A DNA stretch of 64,000 bases from assembly GCA_963703165.1 (NCBI GenBank), contig OY969798.1, forward strand, positions 1,116,001-1,180,000, given 5' to 3'. The notes beneath the pieces were generated by a model. That model ran no database searches and was not told the origin of the DNA. It saw only the letters and a list, made by a program, of their open reading frames with translations. Positions 55,247-64,000 of this stretch are shown here, piece by piece (the first letter of the stretch is position 1; each line of letters begins with the position of its first letter). The DNA comes from JBQTKD01 sp963703165 (GTDB lineage: Bacteria; Actinomycetota; Actinomycetes; Sporichthyales; Sporichthyaceae). A program made the translations under genes and the position numbers.

Positions 55247-57185
55247 CGGTTGCCCAGTCGTCGATGTCCACCCCGCGCGCGGGCGCCGCTTTGTTCACGG
55301 CCGCGGAGAGCACCTTCACGATCACGGTGTGCCGCCCACGCGCCAGTGCGTCGGAGACGAAGGCCAGGCGGCGTTCGCCCGCGGGCAGCTTGCTGAGGTC
55401 GACGATCGCCGCCATTTCGCCGTCGATGTAGATCGCCGCCCGTCCGGCCGAGGTTGGGCGCCCGGAGAACCACGCGAAGCCGGTGCCGGTGAAGCTGAAG
55501 GTCGCGGTGGCATTCGTCGTCTGGGACGCGACCACGTTCTGCCCGCCGGTGGTCGGGGTGTCCGCCCAGGCCGAGGCGGGTGTGTAGACGGTCCCCTGCG
55601 TCTGCGGAAGCAGCGAGATCTGCTGGGCCGGCGCCGTCGCCCAAGGACCCGCGACGCCCTTCGCGTCGATCGCACGCACGCGGAACGATGCGGACCCCGG
55701 AGCCAGCGCGAGCGTCGCCGAACGGGCCGGTTCGGCCTCCAACGGCACCGCGGTCCAGGTCTTGCCGCCGTCGGCGCTGCGCTGCAGTTCGTGGCGGACC
55801 CCGTCGAAGGCGTCGCCTCCGGCCGGTTCGAAGTCCACCCGCACCCCCACCATGCCCGGGATGACCGGCCCCGTCGGGTTCAGCCCGATCCGCGGCGGGG
55901 TCATCGTCACCGGCGCACCGGGGGCCGGCGCCTCGGCGAGCACGGAGAACAGCAGGCGGTTCGGCGAGCCCGAGCCGATGCCGCGGAGCACATCGGTGGT
56001 GGAGACCTGAACGAGGGCCGCGCGCAGTTGCGCCTCGGTCGCGTCGGGATGCGTCTGCAGGTACTGCGCCGCCACCCCGGCCACGTGCGGGGCAGCCATC
56101 GAGGTGCCCGACAGGGTCTGGACCGCGTTGTCGCCGGTCCCGTCGGCGGAGACGATGTCCTCGCCAGGAGCGAACAGATCGACGCACAGACCGAAGTTGG
56201 AGAAGCTCGCGCGGTGATCGGTGAGGCCGGTGGCCCCGACCGTGATCGCCTCGTCGAGGCGGGCCGGTGAGTAGGAGCAGGCGGCCTCGCCCTCGTTGCC
56301 GGCTGCGACGACGTAGTGCACACCCGCGGCGATCGAGGTCTGGACCGCCTCGTCGAGGGTGTCGGAGGTGACCCCGCCGAGGCTCATGTTCGCGATCGAC
56401 GGGCCCTGGTGGTTCTTCGTCACCCAGTCCACGCCGGCGACGACGCCGGAGATGGTGCCGGACCCCTCGCAGTCGAGCACGCGCACCGAGACCAGCTTCA
56501 CCTGCTTGGCGACGCCGAAGGTGGTGCCACCCAGGACGCCCGCGACGTGGGTCCCGTGCCCGTTGCAGTCCTCGTACCCGTTGCCGTCGTCGATCGTGCC
56601 CCAGCCCTTACCGACGCGACCGACCACCTCACGGTGGGTGGAACGCACGCCGGTGTCGATGATGTAGGCGGTGACCCCGGCACCGGTCTGGGAGTAGCTG
56701 TAGGACTTGTTCAGCGGCAACGAGTGCTGGTCGATGCGGTCCAGGCCCCAGTTCGCCGGCTGGGGTTGGACCGAGGCCACCGAGATGCTGTAGTCCGGCT
56801 CGATGGTCGCCACCCGCTCGTCGCGGCGCAGTTCGCCCAGGGCCGAGTCGGAGAGTTCGGCAGCGAACCCGCGCACCGCGCGGGAGTACTTGAAGTACAT
56901 CTGGGACCCGGAGGCCTCCGCGATGTGCCGAGCGGTCGTCACGTGCTCGGGGCTGGTCCCGGGACGGAAGGTGACCAGGTAGCGGTTCGCGAGCCGCTCG
57001 GCGCGCATCTGCGGCGCGGGACGGCTGACGCCGTCGCCCTCGGCGTAGGAGATCCGCATCTCGCCCGACTCGAAGGACGGCGGCGCATCGGCGGCGGCGG
57101 CCGGAAGCAGGCTGCCGACGGCGAGCGCGGCCATGCCGACGACGGCGCAGGCGCGCCCACGCCCTCGGCCCCGAATCACCCGCAC
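55239..57185 (-). CDS. Secreted subtilisin-like serine protease (S8)
   Basis: 648-aa exported protease. Signal peptide (residues about 10-32), inhibitor I9 propeptide (about 66-132, RYLVTFRPGTSPEHV), S8 catalytic domain with Asp177 (YIIDTGVRSTH), His210 (CNGHGTHVAG), Asn297 and Ser362 (LSGTSMAAPH), proteinase-K-like; then an FnIII-like domain (about 430-530) and a C-terminal beta-sandwich (about 540-648; TFSFTGTGFAWFSGRP). GTG 57185 is the likely start. The 319-bp stretch upstream (57186-57504) has no gene and presumably holds its promoter. Confidence 0.92.
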   Translation of the reverse strand: MRVIRGRGRGRACAVVGMAALAVGSLLPAAAADAPPSFESGEMRISYAEGDGVSRPAPQMRAERLANRYLVTFRPGTSPEHVTTARHIAEASGSQMYFKYSRAVRGFAAELSDSALGELRRDERVATIEPDYSISVASVQPQPANWGLDRIDQHSLPLNKSYSYSQTGAGVTAYIIDTGVRSTHREVVGRVGKGWGTIDDGNGYEDCNGHGTHVAGVLGGTTFGVAKQVKLVSVRVLDCEGSGTISGVVAGVDWVTKNHQGPSIANMSLGGVTSDTLDEAVQTSIAAGVHYVVAAGNEGEAACSYSPARLDEAITVGATGLTDHRASFSNFGLCVDLFAPGEDIVSADGTGDNAVQTLSGTSMAAPHVAGVAAQYLQTHPDATEAQLRAALVQVSTTDVLRGIGSGSPNRLLFSVLAEAPAPGAPVTMTPPRIGLNPTGPVIPGMVGVRVDFEPAGGDAFDGVRHELQRSADGGKTWTAVPLEAEPARSATLALAPGSASFRVRAIDAKGVAGPWATAPAQQISLLPQTQGTVYTPASAWADTPTTGGQNVVASQTTNATATFSFTGTGFAWFSGRPTSAGRAAIYIDGEMAAIVDLSKLPAGERRLAFVSDALARGRHTVIVKVLSAAVNKAAPARGVDIDDWATVS

Positions 57186-57504
57186 TCCATGTCCCCCGCC
57201 ACGCGCCGGAAAAGCCGTCTGCGCAGGCTAGGAGCGCATTCGAGACGTCCGCGGGCGAACGGAGCTTTGCGGGCAGCGGTCCTGATTTGGGGTCATCCGG
57301 GAGAGCTTCACCTCTCGGACACGGCCGACTTCACGACGCCGTGCTGCGCCTGCCACGGTCGATGGTGCGTCAGTTCGCTTGCGCGTGGGCAATTCCGGCA
57401 TCCTGCACCTGCACCGATCGATGCGGGCTGGATCGCCGGGAGAGTCGGGACTGTCCGGATTCGAGCAGCTGTCCGCAGACGTCATCCGCGCAGAGGTGCA
57501 AACC

Positions 57505-58566
57505 TCAGGTGTTGGCGCCGCGGGCTGTCACTGCCCAACGGTCCGTCAGTTCCCCGTCGCGCATGACATTGAGCTCGTCGGCCAGGTTCACGGTCGCGCA
57601 CACGTGATTGGGCACCAGCGCGAGCACCGTGCCGATCTCGGGCACATCGGCGCCGCGCCAGGGCACGGTCGCATGGTGCTCGGACAGGGCCGTCACGACG
57701 AGGTCGGGTCGCCCGTGGACGTGGCCGAAACCGGGCGCCCAGGCCGGACGATCGGCGCCGAGGGTCTTGCTGCCCGCATCGAGCACCACCGCATCAGCGC
57801 GCGCGCTGACCACCGTCGCGACGGCGACGAGCGCGATCCGTTCGGGCGGGCACGCGCCCAGGGTGACCTGCTGCGCGTCGCCGAAGACATAGACCCCGGG
57901 GCGTAGTTCGGTCACCGCGTCGACATCCGTGCACCGGGCGCTGGGGGTCGACCCGCCGCTGCGGATCGGCGCCGGGAAGCCGGCGGCATGCAGCGCGGCG
58001 GCAGCCTCCGCCAGGGCGGCGGACTCCCCCGCCGCGGCGGGGGCGGCCGCGCCGGGACCGTACGCGTGTCCCGGGAACGTGAATATCCCGGCGACGGTGT
58101 GCCCCGCTCGGGACGCGGCGGTCGCGATGTCCCCCGCGAGGTGCGGCGCGACCCCGGTCCGGTGGTGGCCGCTGTCCACCTCGACGAGGACCTCGAGCGG
58201 CCCGGCGTGGCGGGCCAACGCCGCCGCGCCGGCGGCCGAGTCGACCCCGACCCGCAGCCCCACCCGCTCGGCCAACGCGCGCAGGCGCCGACCGCGAGCC
58301 TCGTCGGCCCAGACCGGATAGGCCAGGAAGAGGTCTGCGCACACGTCCGCGAAGATTTCCGCCTCGGCCACGGTCGCCACGGTCAGGCCGACGGCCCCGG
58401 CAGCCAGCTGCGCACCGGCGATCTGCAGACACTTGTGCGTCTTCGCGTGCGGTCGCAGCGCCCAGCCGGAGGTCGCCGCGAACGCGGCCATCTCCGCGAT
58501 GTTGGCCTCGAGCACGTCGAGGTCCACCAGGAGGCAGGGCGTCACCAGGTCCGGGGGGATCCACAT
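57505..58566 (-). CDS. D-threonine aldolase / D-serine dehydratase-like PLP enzyme
   Basis: 353-aa fold-type III PLP enzyme. The Schiff-base Lys lies in RPHAKTHKCLQIAG; the C-terminal metal-binding segment is VPNHVCATVNLADEL, the His/Cys ligands of the D-ser_dehydrat domain. Cleaves or dehydrates beta-hydroxy D-amino acids; the exact substrate is not predictable. ATG 58566 or 58575 may be the start. Divergent from recC, 69 bp apart. The antisense frame is open over recC for a long way but is not coding. Confidence 0.84.
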   Translation of the reverse strand: MWIPPDLVTPCLLVDLDVLEANIAEMAAFAATSGWALRPHAKTHKCLQIAGAQLAAGAVGLTVATVAEAEIFADVCADLFLAYPVWADEARGRRLRALAERVGLRVGVDSAAGAAALARHAGPLEVLVEVDSGHHRTGVAPHLAGDIATAASRAGHTVAGIFTFPGHAYGPGAAAPAAAGESAALAEAAAALHAAGFPAPIRSGGSTPSARCTDVDAVTELRPGVYVFGDAQQVTLGACPPERIALVAVATVVSARADAVVLDAGSKTLGADRPAWAPGFGHVHGRPDLVVTALSEHHATVPWRGADVPEIGTVLALVPNHVCATVNLADELNVMRDGELTDRWAVTARGANT

Positions 58567-58635
58567 CCGCCGCATCCTGCCGGCGCGCGGAGGCCGACGA
58601 AGAACTGTCGGTGCTCGCTGAGAGGGTGGTCGTCG

Positions 58636-61600
58636 ATGTTGCATGTTCACCGCTCCGCCTCCGCCGATGTGCTGGTTGCCGAGCTCGCCGCGCTGCTCGC
58701 CGTCCCGAGCGGGGATCCGTTCGCGCCCGAGGTCGTGGCGGTACCCGCCGCCGGCGTGGAGCGATGGCTCGCGCAACGGCTGTCCCACGTCCTTGGCGCC
58801 GGGAGTCCCACGGCGGGCTCCCTCGGCGCAGGGATCTGCGCGAACGTCGAATTCCCGTCGCCGGCCGGCGCACTCGACGACGCGGTGGCCGCGGTGTCGG
58901 ACGACGACGATCGCGGCGAACTGTGGCGGGCCGATCGGGTGGTCTGGCCGCTGCTCGAGCTCGTCGACTCGGGGTATCCGGTGCCCGGCGGCGCCGCCGG
59001 CTCCCCCGGCAGGCGGTACGCGTGGGCGGCACGGGTGGCAGGAATCCTCACCCGCTACGGCCATGAGCGCCCCGAGCTGCTCCAGGCCTGGGCGCTGGGC
59101 GAGGACGAGCGCACCCCGATCCCGCACGATCTGCGGTGGCAGCCGGACCTGTGGCGGGCCCTGCGCCAGGGCATCGGGACACCGTCTCCCGCGGAGCGCC
59201 TGCCCGAGGTGCTGACGAGGTTGCGCAAGGACCCGGATCGGATCGCGCTGCCGAGCCGCATCAGCGTGTTCGGTCTCAACCGCCTGACCCGTTATCGGCT
59301 GCTGGTGCTCGCGGCACTGGCCGAGCACCGCGACGTGCACCTGTGGATCAACCATGCCTCGCCGGCCCTGTGGGCGGCGGTCGCGGCGAGCCGGCCACCG
59401 GGACAGCCGTTCCTCGCGTCGATGTCCCGCGACGTGCAGGCGTTGCAGCGCCGCCTGGTCGAGGTCGCCCCCGACCTGACCGACCACGTGCACGCCACCC
59501 CGGAGCGGCCGGACACGCTGCTCGGCCGCCTGCAGATCGCACTGCACGACGACGCCGCACCCGCGCGGCGTTCGCCACGCGCCCGCGGCGACGACAGCAT
59601 CACGGTGCACGCCTGCCACGGTCGGGCGCGGCAGGTCGAGGTGCTGCGCGACGTGCTGCTGCATCGCCTCGAGGCGGACCCGACCCTCCAACCCCGCGAC
59701 GTACTGGTGATGTGCCCCGACATCGAGGCGTTCGCGCCGCTGATCGCCGCCGCCTTCGGCGCACCGACCGAGATCGGCCCGGCGGCGCATCCGGCCACGG
59801 CGTTGCGGGTCCAGTTGGCCGACCGTGCCCCGCGGGCGAGCAACCCCCTCTACGGCACAGTCGAGGCACTGCTGCGGCTGGGTGCCGGGCGCGCGGGACT
59901 GGGCGCAGTGCTGGACCTCGTCGAGACCGACCCGGTCCGTCGACGTTTCGGCCTGGACTCCGACGCGACCGCCCAGTTGCGCGAGTGGATGGAGCAGGCA
60001 CGGGTCAGCTGGGGATACGACGCGGAGCACCGCGAGCAGTACGGACTGCGGGGGATCACGTCCGGGACCTGGCGCAACGGTCTGGACCGCCTGCTGCTGG
60101 GCGTGACCATGGAGGACACCGGCGTCTGGCTCGCCGACGCGGTGCCCCTCGACGACGTCGACTCCACCCAGATCGAGTTGGCCGGTCGGTTCGCCGAACT
60201 GCTCGATCGGTTGGCGGCCGCGGTCGAGTTCTTCGCCACGCCACGTCCGGTCGCCCAGTGGGCGCGCGGGCTGGGCCCGATCGTGTGCGGGTTGGCACTG
60301 CCGCCGGCCGCGTGGCAGACCTCCGCGCTGCTGGGCGATCTCGATGAACTGGCCGAGCAGACGACGGATCACGAGGTCAGCCTCGACCTCGCCGACTTCA
60401 CCTCGCTCTGGGCGATCCGCACACCGCCGCGGCCGAGCCGGGCGGGCTTTCGTACCGGCAAGCTGACGGTGGCCACGATGGTCCCCATGCGTTCGGTGCC
60501 GCACCGGGTCGTCGTGCTCCTCGGCCTGGACGACGGCGTGTTCCCGCGGGCCGATCACGTGGACGGGGACGACCTGCTCGCCCGGGATCGACGCGACGGC
60601 GAACGCGATCCGCGCACCGAGGACCGTCAGTTGCTGCTGGACGCGGTCTGCGCGGCGCGGGAGCATCTGATCGTCCTGCACACCGGCGCGGACGAGCGAT
60701 CCGGGTTGGCCGTGCCGCCGGCCGTACCGTTGGCCGAACTGCTCGACGCCATCGACACCGTCGCGGTGGGTGGCACCGGTGGCCCGGCATCGGCGGAAGT
60801 GATGATCCGTCACCCGCTGCAACCGTTCGATCCGAGCAGCTTCGGCGACGGGGCGGCCGGCAGGTTCGTCAGCTTCGACCCGGTCGGCCTGGCCGGCGCC
60901 AGCGCCATGGTGGGGATCCGCCTCCCCCGCGCACCGTTCGTCGCGGGCGCCCTGCCTCCCGTCCCACCGGCGGACGTCGAGCTCGACGCCCTGCGGGCGA
61001 TGCTGCTGCACCCGGTGAAGGAGTTTCTTCGCCAGCGGCTCGGGGTGCGCCTCACCGAGCCGGTGGTCGAGCCGCCCGAGACGCTGCCGATCGAGTTGGA
61101 CAGCCTCGTCGAGTGGAGCGTCGGTGATCGACTCCTGGCCGCGCGGTTGGCCGACCGAGAGATCAACGACTGCCTGGCCGCCGAGGTGCGCCGCGGCGTC
61201 GTCCCGCCGGGGCAACTGGGCCTCGACATCGCGAAGCGGATCGGGGCCGCCGCGGAAGCCGTCGCGGCGCTCGCGCGCGGGCATCTGGTGGGCGACCCGG
61301 ACAGCATCGACATCAATGTCGAGGTCCGGGTCGGCGGTGCGGACCGCGCACTGCGCGGAACGGTCACCGGGGTGCGGGAGACGACGCTGACCCGGGTGTC
61401 GTTCTCCAAGCTCGGACCCAAGCAGTTGCTCGCGGCCTGGGTGGACCTGCTCGCGCTCACCGTCAGCCGGCCGGCGCATCAGTGGCAGGCGGTGGTGATC
61501 GGACGGGCCCGACAGGGCGAGGCCGCGCGCCAGGTACTCGGCCCCGTCCCGGTGGATGTGGCGACCGAGGCGTTGATCGACCTGATCGGGGTCGCCGATC

Positions 61601-61869
61601 TCGGCTGTCGCGAACCGCTTCCGCTCCCCCTCAGGTGCGGTCACACGTGGGCCACCGCGGCCGGACGCAATCTGTCCCCGACCAAGATCGCCGATGCCGC
61701 CGCACGGGACTGGACCAGTAAGTGGGGCGGTGAGAGCACCGACCCGGCCCACGTACTGGTCTGGGGACCGGACAAGCCGTTCCAGGAGTTGGACCTCACC
61801 CGACTCGCGGATCTGGCGGTGCGAGTGTGGGCGCCGTTCCTCAGCGCGACCGCGGCGGGTCCGCGATGA
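58636..61869 (+). CDS. recC: Exodeoxyribonuclease V gamma subunit
   Basis: 1077-aa RecC, the Chi-scanning scaffold of RecBCD in double-strand-break processing. An inactivated helicase-like N-terminus (LHVHRSASADVLVAELAALL), the RecC core (FGLNRLTRYRLLVLAALAEH, HACHGRARQVEVLRDVLLHR), and the C-terminal region PLLEAR-like (GGADRALRGTVTGV) are all typical. ATG 58636 has GAGAGGG upstream. It is coupled to recB by ATGA; recD is expected beyond the window. Confidence 0.93.
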   Translation: MLHVHRSASADVLVAELAALLAVPSGDPFAPEVVAVPAAGVERWLAQRLSHVLGAGSPTAGSLGAGICANVEFPSPAGALDDAVAAVSDDDDRGELWRADRVVWPLLELVDSGYPVPGGAAGSPGRRYAWAARVAGILTRYGHERPELLQAWALGEDERTPIPHDLRWQPDLWRALRQGIGTPSPAERLPEVLTRLRKDPDRIALPSRISVFGLNRLTRYRLLVLAALAEHRDVHLWINHASPALWAAVAASRPPGQPFLASMSRDVQALQRRLVEVAPDLTDHVHATPERPDTLLGRLQIALHDDAAPARRSPRARGDDSITVHACHGRARQVEVLRDVLLHRLEADPTLQPRDVLVMCPDIEAFAPLIAAAFGAPTEIGPAAHPATALRVQLADRAPRASNPLYGTVEALLRLGAGRAGLGAVLDLVETDPVRRRFGLDSDATAQLREWMEQARVSWGYDAEHREQYGLRGITSGTWRNGLDRLLLGVTMEDTGVWLADAVPLDDVDSTQIELAGRFAELLDRLAAAVEFFATPRPVAQWARGLGPIVCGLALPPAAWQTSALLGDLDELAEQTTDHEVSLDLADFTSLWAIRTPPRPSRAGFRTGKLTVATMVPMRSVPHRVVVLLGLDDGVFPRADHVDGDDLLARDRRDGERDPRTEDRQLLLDAVCAAREHLIVLHTGADERSGLAVPPAVPLAELLDAIDTVAVGGTGGPASAEVMIRHPLQPFDPSSFGDGAAGRFVSFDPVGLAGASAMVGIRLPRAPFVAGALPPVPPADVELDALRAMLLHPVKEFLRQRLGVRLTEPVVEPPETLPIELDSLVEWSVGDRLLAARLADREINDCLAAEVRRGVVPPGQLGLDIAKRIGAAAEAVAALARGHLVGDPDSIDINVEVRVGGADRALRGTVTGVRETTLTRVSFSKLGPKQLLAAWVDLLALTVSRPAHQWQAVVIGRARQGEAARQVLGPVPVDVATEALIDLIGVADLGCREPLPLPLRCGHTWATAAGRNLSPTKIADAAARDWTSKWGGESTDPAHVLVWGPDKPFQELDLTRLADLAVRVWAPFLSATAAGPR

Positions 61870-64000
61870 CCTCGACCGAATTCGACGTCCTCGCCCCACT
61901 GCCCACCGGGACAACGCTGCTCGAGGCCGCGGCCGGCACCGGGAAGACCTGGACGATCGCGGCGCTGGTCACCCGTTTCGTCGCGGAGGGCGCGACCGAT
62001 CTGCGGGGTGCGCTGCTGGTCACCTTTGGTCGCGCCGCGACCCGCGAACTGCGCGAACGCGTGCGGGAACGGCTGACCGAGGCGCGCGACGCTCTCGCCC
62101 GCGACCGCCGGTCCGAGGCGTTCGCACACCCCGACCCGGTGATCCGACTGCTCGCCGAGGGCACAGACGCGGACGTCGACGAACGGCATCGGCGACTCGT
62201 GACGGCGACCGCCGATCTCGACGCCGCCACCATCGTCACCACCCACCGGTTCTGCCAGTTGGTGATCCAGGGCCTGGGCAGCGCGGCCTCCGCCGACCCG
62301 GGCACGACGCTCGTGGAAGACATCAACGACCTTGTCGCCGAGGTCGCCGGAGACCTGTACCTGCGCAAGTGGGCGCACACCGGTGCACCCGAGTTCTCCT
62401 GGGAGATCGCCAGGACAGTGGCGCGCGCCGCGGCCGGGGACTCCCACGCTCGCCTGACTCCGGCGCCCGGCGAGGCGGAGGGCATCGCGGACACCCGCGC
62501 ACGTTTCGCCGAGCGCCTACGGATGACCGTGGGCGAGCGGCTGCGCGGCCGACGCGCCATGAGCTTCGACGACCTGCTGCGCGAGCTGCGCGATGTCCTC
62601 GCCCACACCGACAACGGCTCGCTGGTGGCCGGCCGCCTGCGGGAGCAGTACCGCCTGGTGCTCGTCGACGAGTTCCAGGACACCGACCCGGTGCAGTGGG
62701 AGATCCTGCGCAACGCCTTCCACGGGCACTCGACCCTGGTGCTCATCGGCGACCCCAAGCAGGCGATCTACGCCTTCCGCGGCGGCGACGTGCACAGCTA
62801 CCTCGACGCGGCCCGGCATGCCGATACGCGGGCGTCGCTGGGGCACAACTTCCGCAGCGACCCCGCCCTGCTCGACGGCCTGGCGGCGCTGTTCGGCGGG
62901 GCGGCATTGGGCGCCGAGGAGATCATCGTCGGTCCGGTGAGCCCCGGTCGCCAGGACGCCGAGTTCACCTCGAGCGCCGGGGCCGCGCCCCTGCAGATCC
63001 GACTCCTGCCGTCGAAGGGCCTGCCCGCGGACAGGAACGGGGTGCCGCTGGCAGCGGCCGCACGGCGTGCCGTCGCCGCCGACCTCGCGCAGGAGGTGGT
63101 CACCCGGCTGCAGTCCGGCGACACGGTGTGCGGCGGGGCCGACGAAGCGCCGCGCCCCGTCCTCCCTGGCGACATCGCAGTGCTGGTGCGGACGAACGGA
63201 CAGGCGGAGCAGATCCGCGATGCGCTCGTCGCGGTCGGAGTCCCCGCCGTCCTGCGCGCCACCAGCAACGTGTTCGACACCCCCGCCGCGCACGACTGGG
63301 CGGTGTTGCTCGAGGCGCTCGAACAGCCGCACTGGACTGCCCGCGTCCGCCGCCTCGCGTTGTCGGAGTTCGTCGGGCGCGACGCCGTCGCGCTCGACAC
63401 CGGTGGGGAGCACGGCCACGACCGCCTCGCCGAGGAGGTCCGCGCCTGGGCGCGACTCCTGGCCGACGCGGGGGTGGCCGCGCTGTTCGCAGCGGTCGAC
63501 GCGGCGCACTCGGTGACCGCCCGCCTGCTCGCCGAGCGCGGCGGGGAACGCAGGCTCACCGACCTGCGACACATCGCGGACGTGCTGCACCAGGCGGCCG
63601 TGGCCGAAGGTCTCGGACCCGCCGCGCTGTCCACCTGGCTACGCCGTCGGATGGTCGAGGCGCAACGTTCCGAGCCGGGCGGAGAACGCAGCCGACGCCT
63701 CGACTCCGACGCCGCCGCGGTGCAGGTCGTCACCGTGCACACGAGCAAAGGGCTCGAGTTCCCCCTCGTCTATCTGCCCTTCGGGTGGAGTCGGTGGGTG
63801 GACCTGCCCGAGGTGGCGCTCTACCACGACCCGACCGGCCGGCGCTGTCGTGATGTCGGCGGGCAGGCCGGCCCCGGCTGGTCCGCGGCGCTGCGGACGC
63901 ATCGCCGCGAGGACGCCGGGGAGGACCTGCGTCTGCTCTACGTCGCGGCGACCCGCGCCCGGTGCACCTTGACGCTCTGGTGGAGCCGGTCCACCGTCAC
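61866..64000 (+). CDS. recB: Exodeoxyribonuclease V beta subunit (partial)
   Basis: RecB helicase, N-terminal 711 codons; the window ends before the stop and before the C-terminal nuclease domain. SF1 motifs: LEAAAGTGKTWTIAALV (I), VTFGRAATRELRERVRERL (Ia), LVDEFQDTDPVQWEIL (II), LIGDPKQAIYAFRG (III), VTVHTSKGLEFPLVYLP (V) and LLYVAATRARCTL (VI). Helicase activity is expected. Start ATG overlaps the recC stop. Confidence 0.94.
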   Translation, partial: MTSTEFDVLAPLPTGTTLLEAAAGTGKTWTIAALVTRFVAEGATDLRGALLVTFGRAATRELRERVRERLTEARDALARDRRSEAFAHPDPVIRLLAEGTDADVDERHRRLVTATADLDAATIVTTHRFCQLVIQGLGSAASADPGTTLVEDINDLVAEVAGDLYLRKWAHTGAPEFSWEIARTVARAAAGDSHARLTPAPGEAEGIADTRARFAERLRMTVGERLRGRRAMSFDDLLRELRDVLAHTDNGSLVAGRLREQYRLVLVDEFQDTDPVQWEILRNAFHGHSTLVLIGDPKQAIYAFRGGDVHSYLDAARHADTRASLGHNFRSDPALLDGLAALFGGAALGAEEIIVGPVSPGRQDAEFTSSAGAAPLQIRLLPSKGLPADRNGVPLAAAARRAVAADLAQEVVTRLQSGDTVCGGADEAPRPVLPGDIAVLVRTNGQAEQIRDALVAVGVPAVLRATSNVFDTPAAHDWAVLLEALEQPHWTARVRRLALSEFVGRDAVALDTGGEHGHDRLAEEVRAWARLLADAGVAALFAAVDAAHSVTARLLAERGGERRLTDLRHIADVLHQAAVAEGLGPAALSTWLRRRMVEAQRSEPGGERSRRLDSDAAAVQVVTVHTSKGLEFPLVYLPFGWSRWVDLPEVALYHDPTGRRCRDVGGQAGPGWSAALRTHRREDAGEDLRLLYVAATRARCTLTLWWSRSTV

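Noticed and set aside
57505..61914. 1469-codon minus-strand open frame across recC
   Set aside because: It is antisense to a clear recC; only its C-terminal 353 codons (the D-threonine aldolase-like gene) have family motifs. Long antisense frames are normal in GC-rich codon usage.

Overview
The window is chromosomal DNA of a high-GC actinomycete. Evidence: dense GC-rich genes with many GTG starts and 4-nt stop/start overlaps; an mce lipid-import locus; a multifunctional 2-oxoglutarate decarboxylase (kgd); WhiB, SigF/RsbW and SigR/RsrA regulators; nickel superoxide dismutase; and an rrn operon without spacer tRNAs. I cannot fix the family from the sequence alone. There is no sign of a prophage, integrated plasmid, transposase or CRISPR array, so this is core chromosome with some lineage-specific decoration.

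Layout. 1-6844 (minus): mce operon yrbEA-yrbEB-mceA-B-C-D-E, cut by the window start. 7203-10485: acyl-CoA ligase coupled to a frameshifted FAD oxidoreductase. 10670-16804: kgd with a DUF6104 partner, a dispersed repeat and a two-gene ABC exporter. 16979-19902: DUF952, RlmA-like methyltransferase, oxidoreductase, then the divergent sodX/sodN pair. 20063-22326: rsbW-sigF, a membrane protein and a WhiB1-type regulator. 22431-30186: PdtaS-like kinase, DUF2785 protein, bioF-bioD-bioB, a second dispersed repeat, a secreted protein, an SRPBCC protein, a BsaP-like biotin synthase helper and a biotinyl carrier protein. 30260-34931: DUF5317, DCC1-like, GH15-like, NodB deacetylase and two HD-domain genes. 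35078-36248: bL37, rsrA, sigR and its autoregulatory promoter. 36257-42397: hydrolase, aroA, rsgA, DUF2231-like protein, hisN, membrane protein and HAD phosphatase. 42387-44744: a large Arg/Gly/Ser-rich tandem-repeat protein with a TPR-like domain. 44779-50514 (minus): rrn operon with two promoters, processing stems and terminator. 50579-53453: two CNNM/CBS proteins and a peroxiredoxin. 53555-58566: GDPD-like, ODP-type metallo-hydrolase, subtilase and a D-threonine aldolase-like enzyme. 58636-64000: recC and the start of recB.

How the genes work together. The bio genes make biotin from pimeloyl precursors, with a probable BioB helper and a small biotin acceptor 2 kb downstream. Stress control is well represented: SigR/RsrA (thiol oxidation), RsbW/SigF (general stress), Ni-SOD and peroxiredoxin (oxidants), and WhiB (Fe-S).

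The most notable observations are: a sigR promoter matching GGAAT-N18-GTT exactly, placed so that an upstream GTG would be nearly leaderless (a sigma-R' arrangement); a CRP-like palindrome upstream of whiB; two families of dispersed GC-rich repeats, one copy lying in frame inside a gene; a 117-bp coding repeat with a 351-bp higher-order period immediately downstream of the rrn terminator; and the split bioB/bsaP arrangement. I did not find a convincing wholly new multi-gene system. Two real genes at the window edges (mceE and recB) run off the ends.
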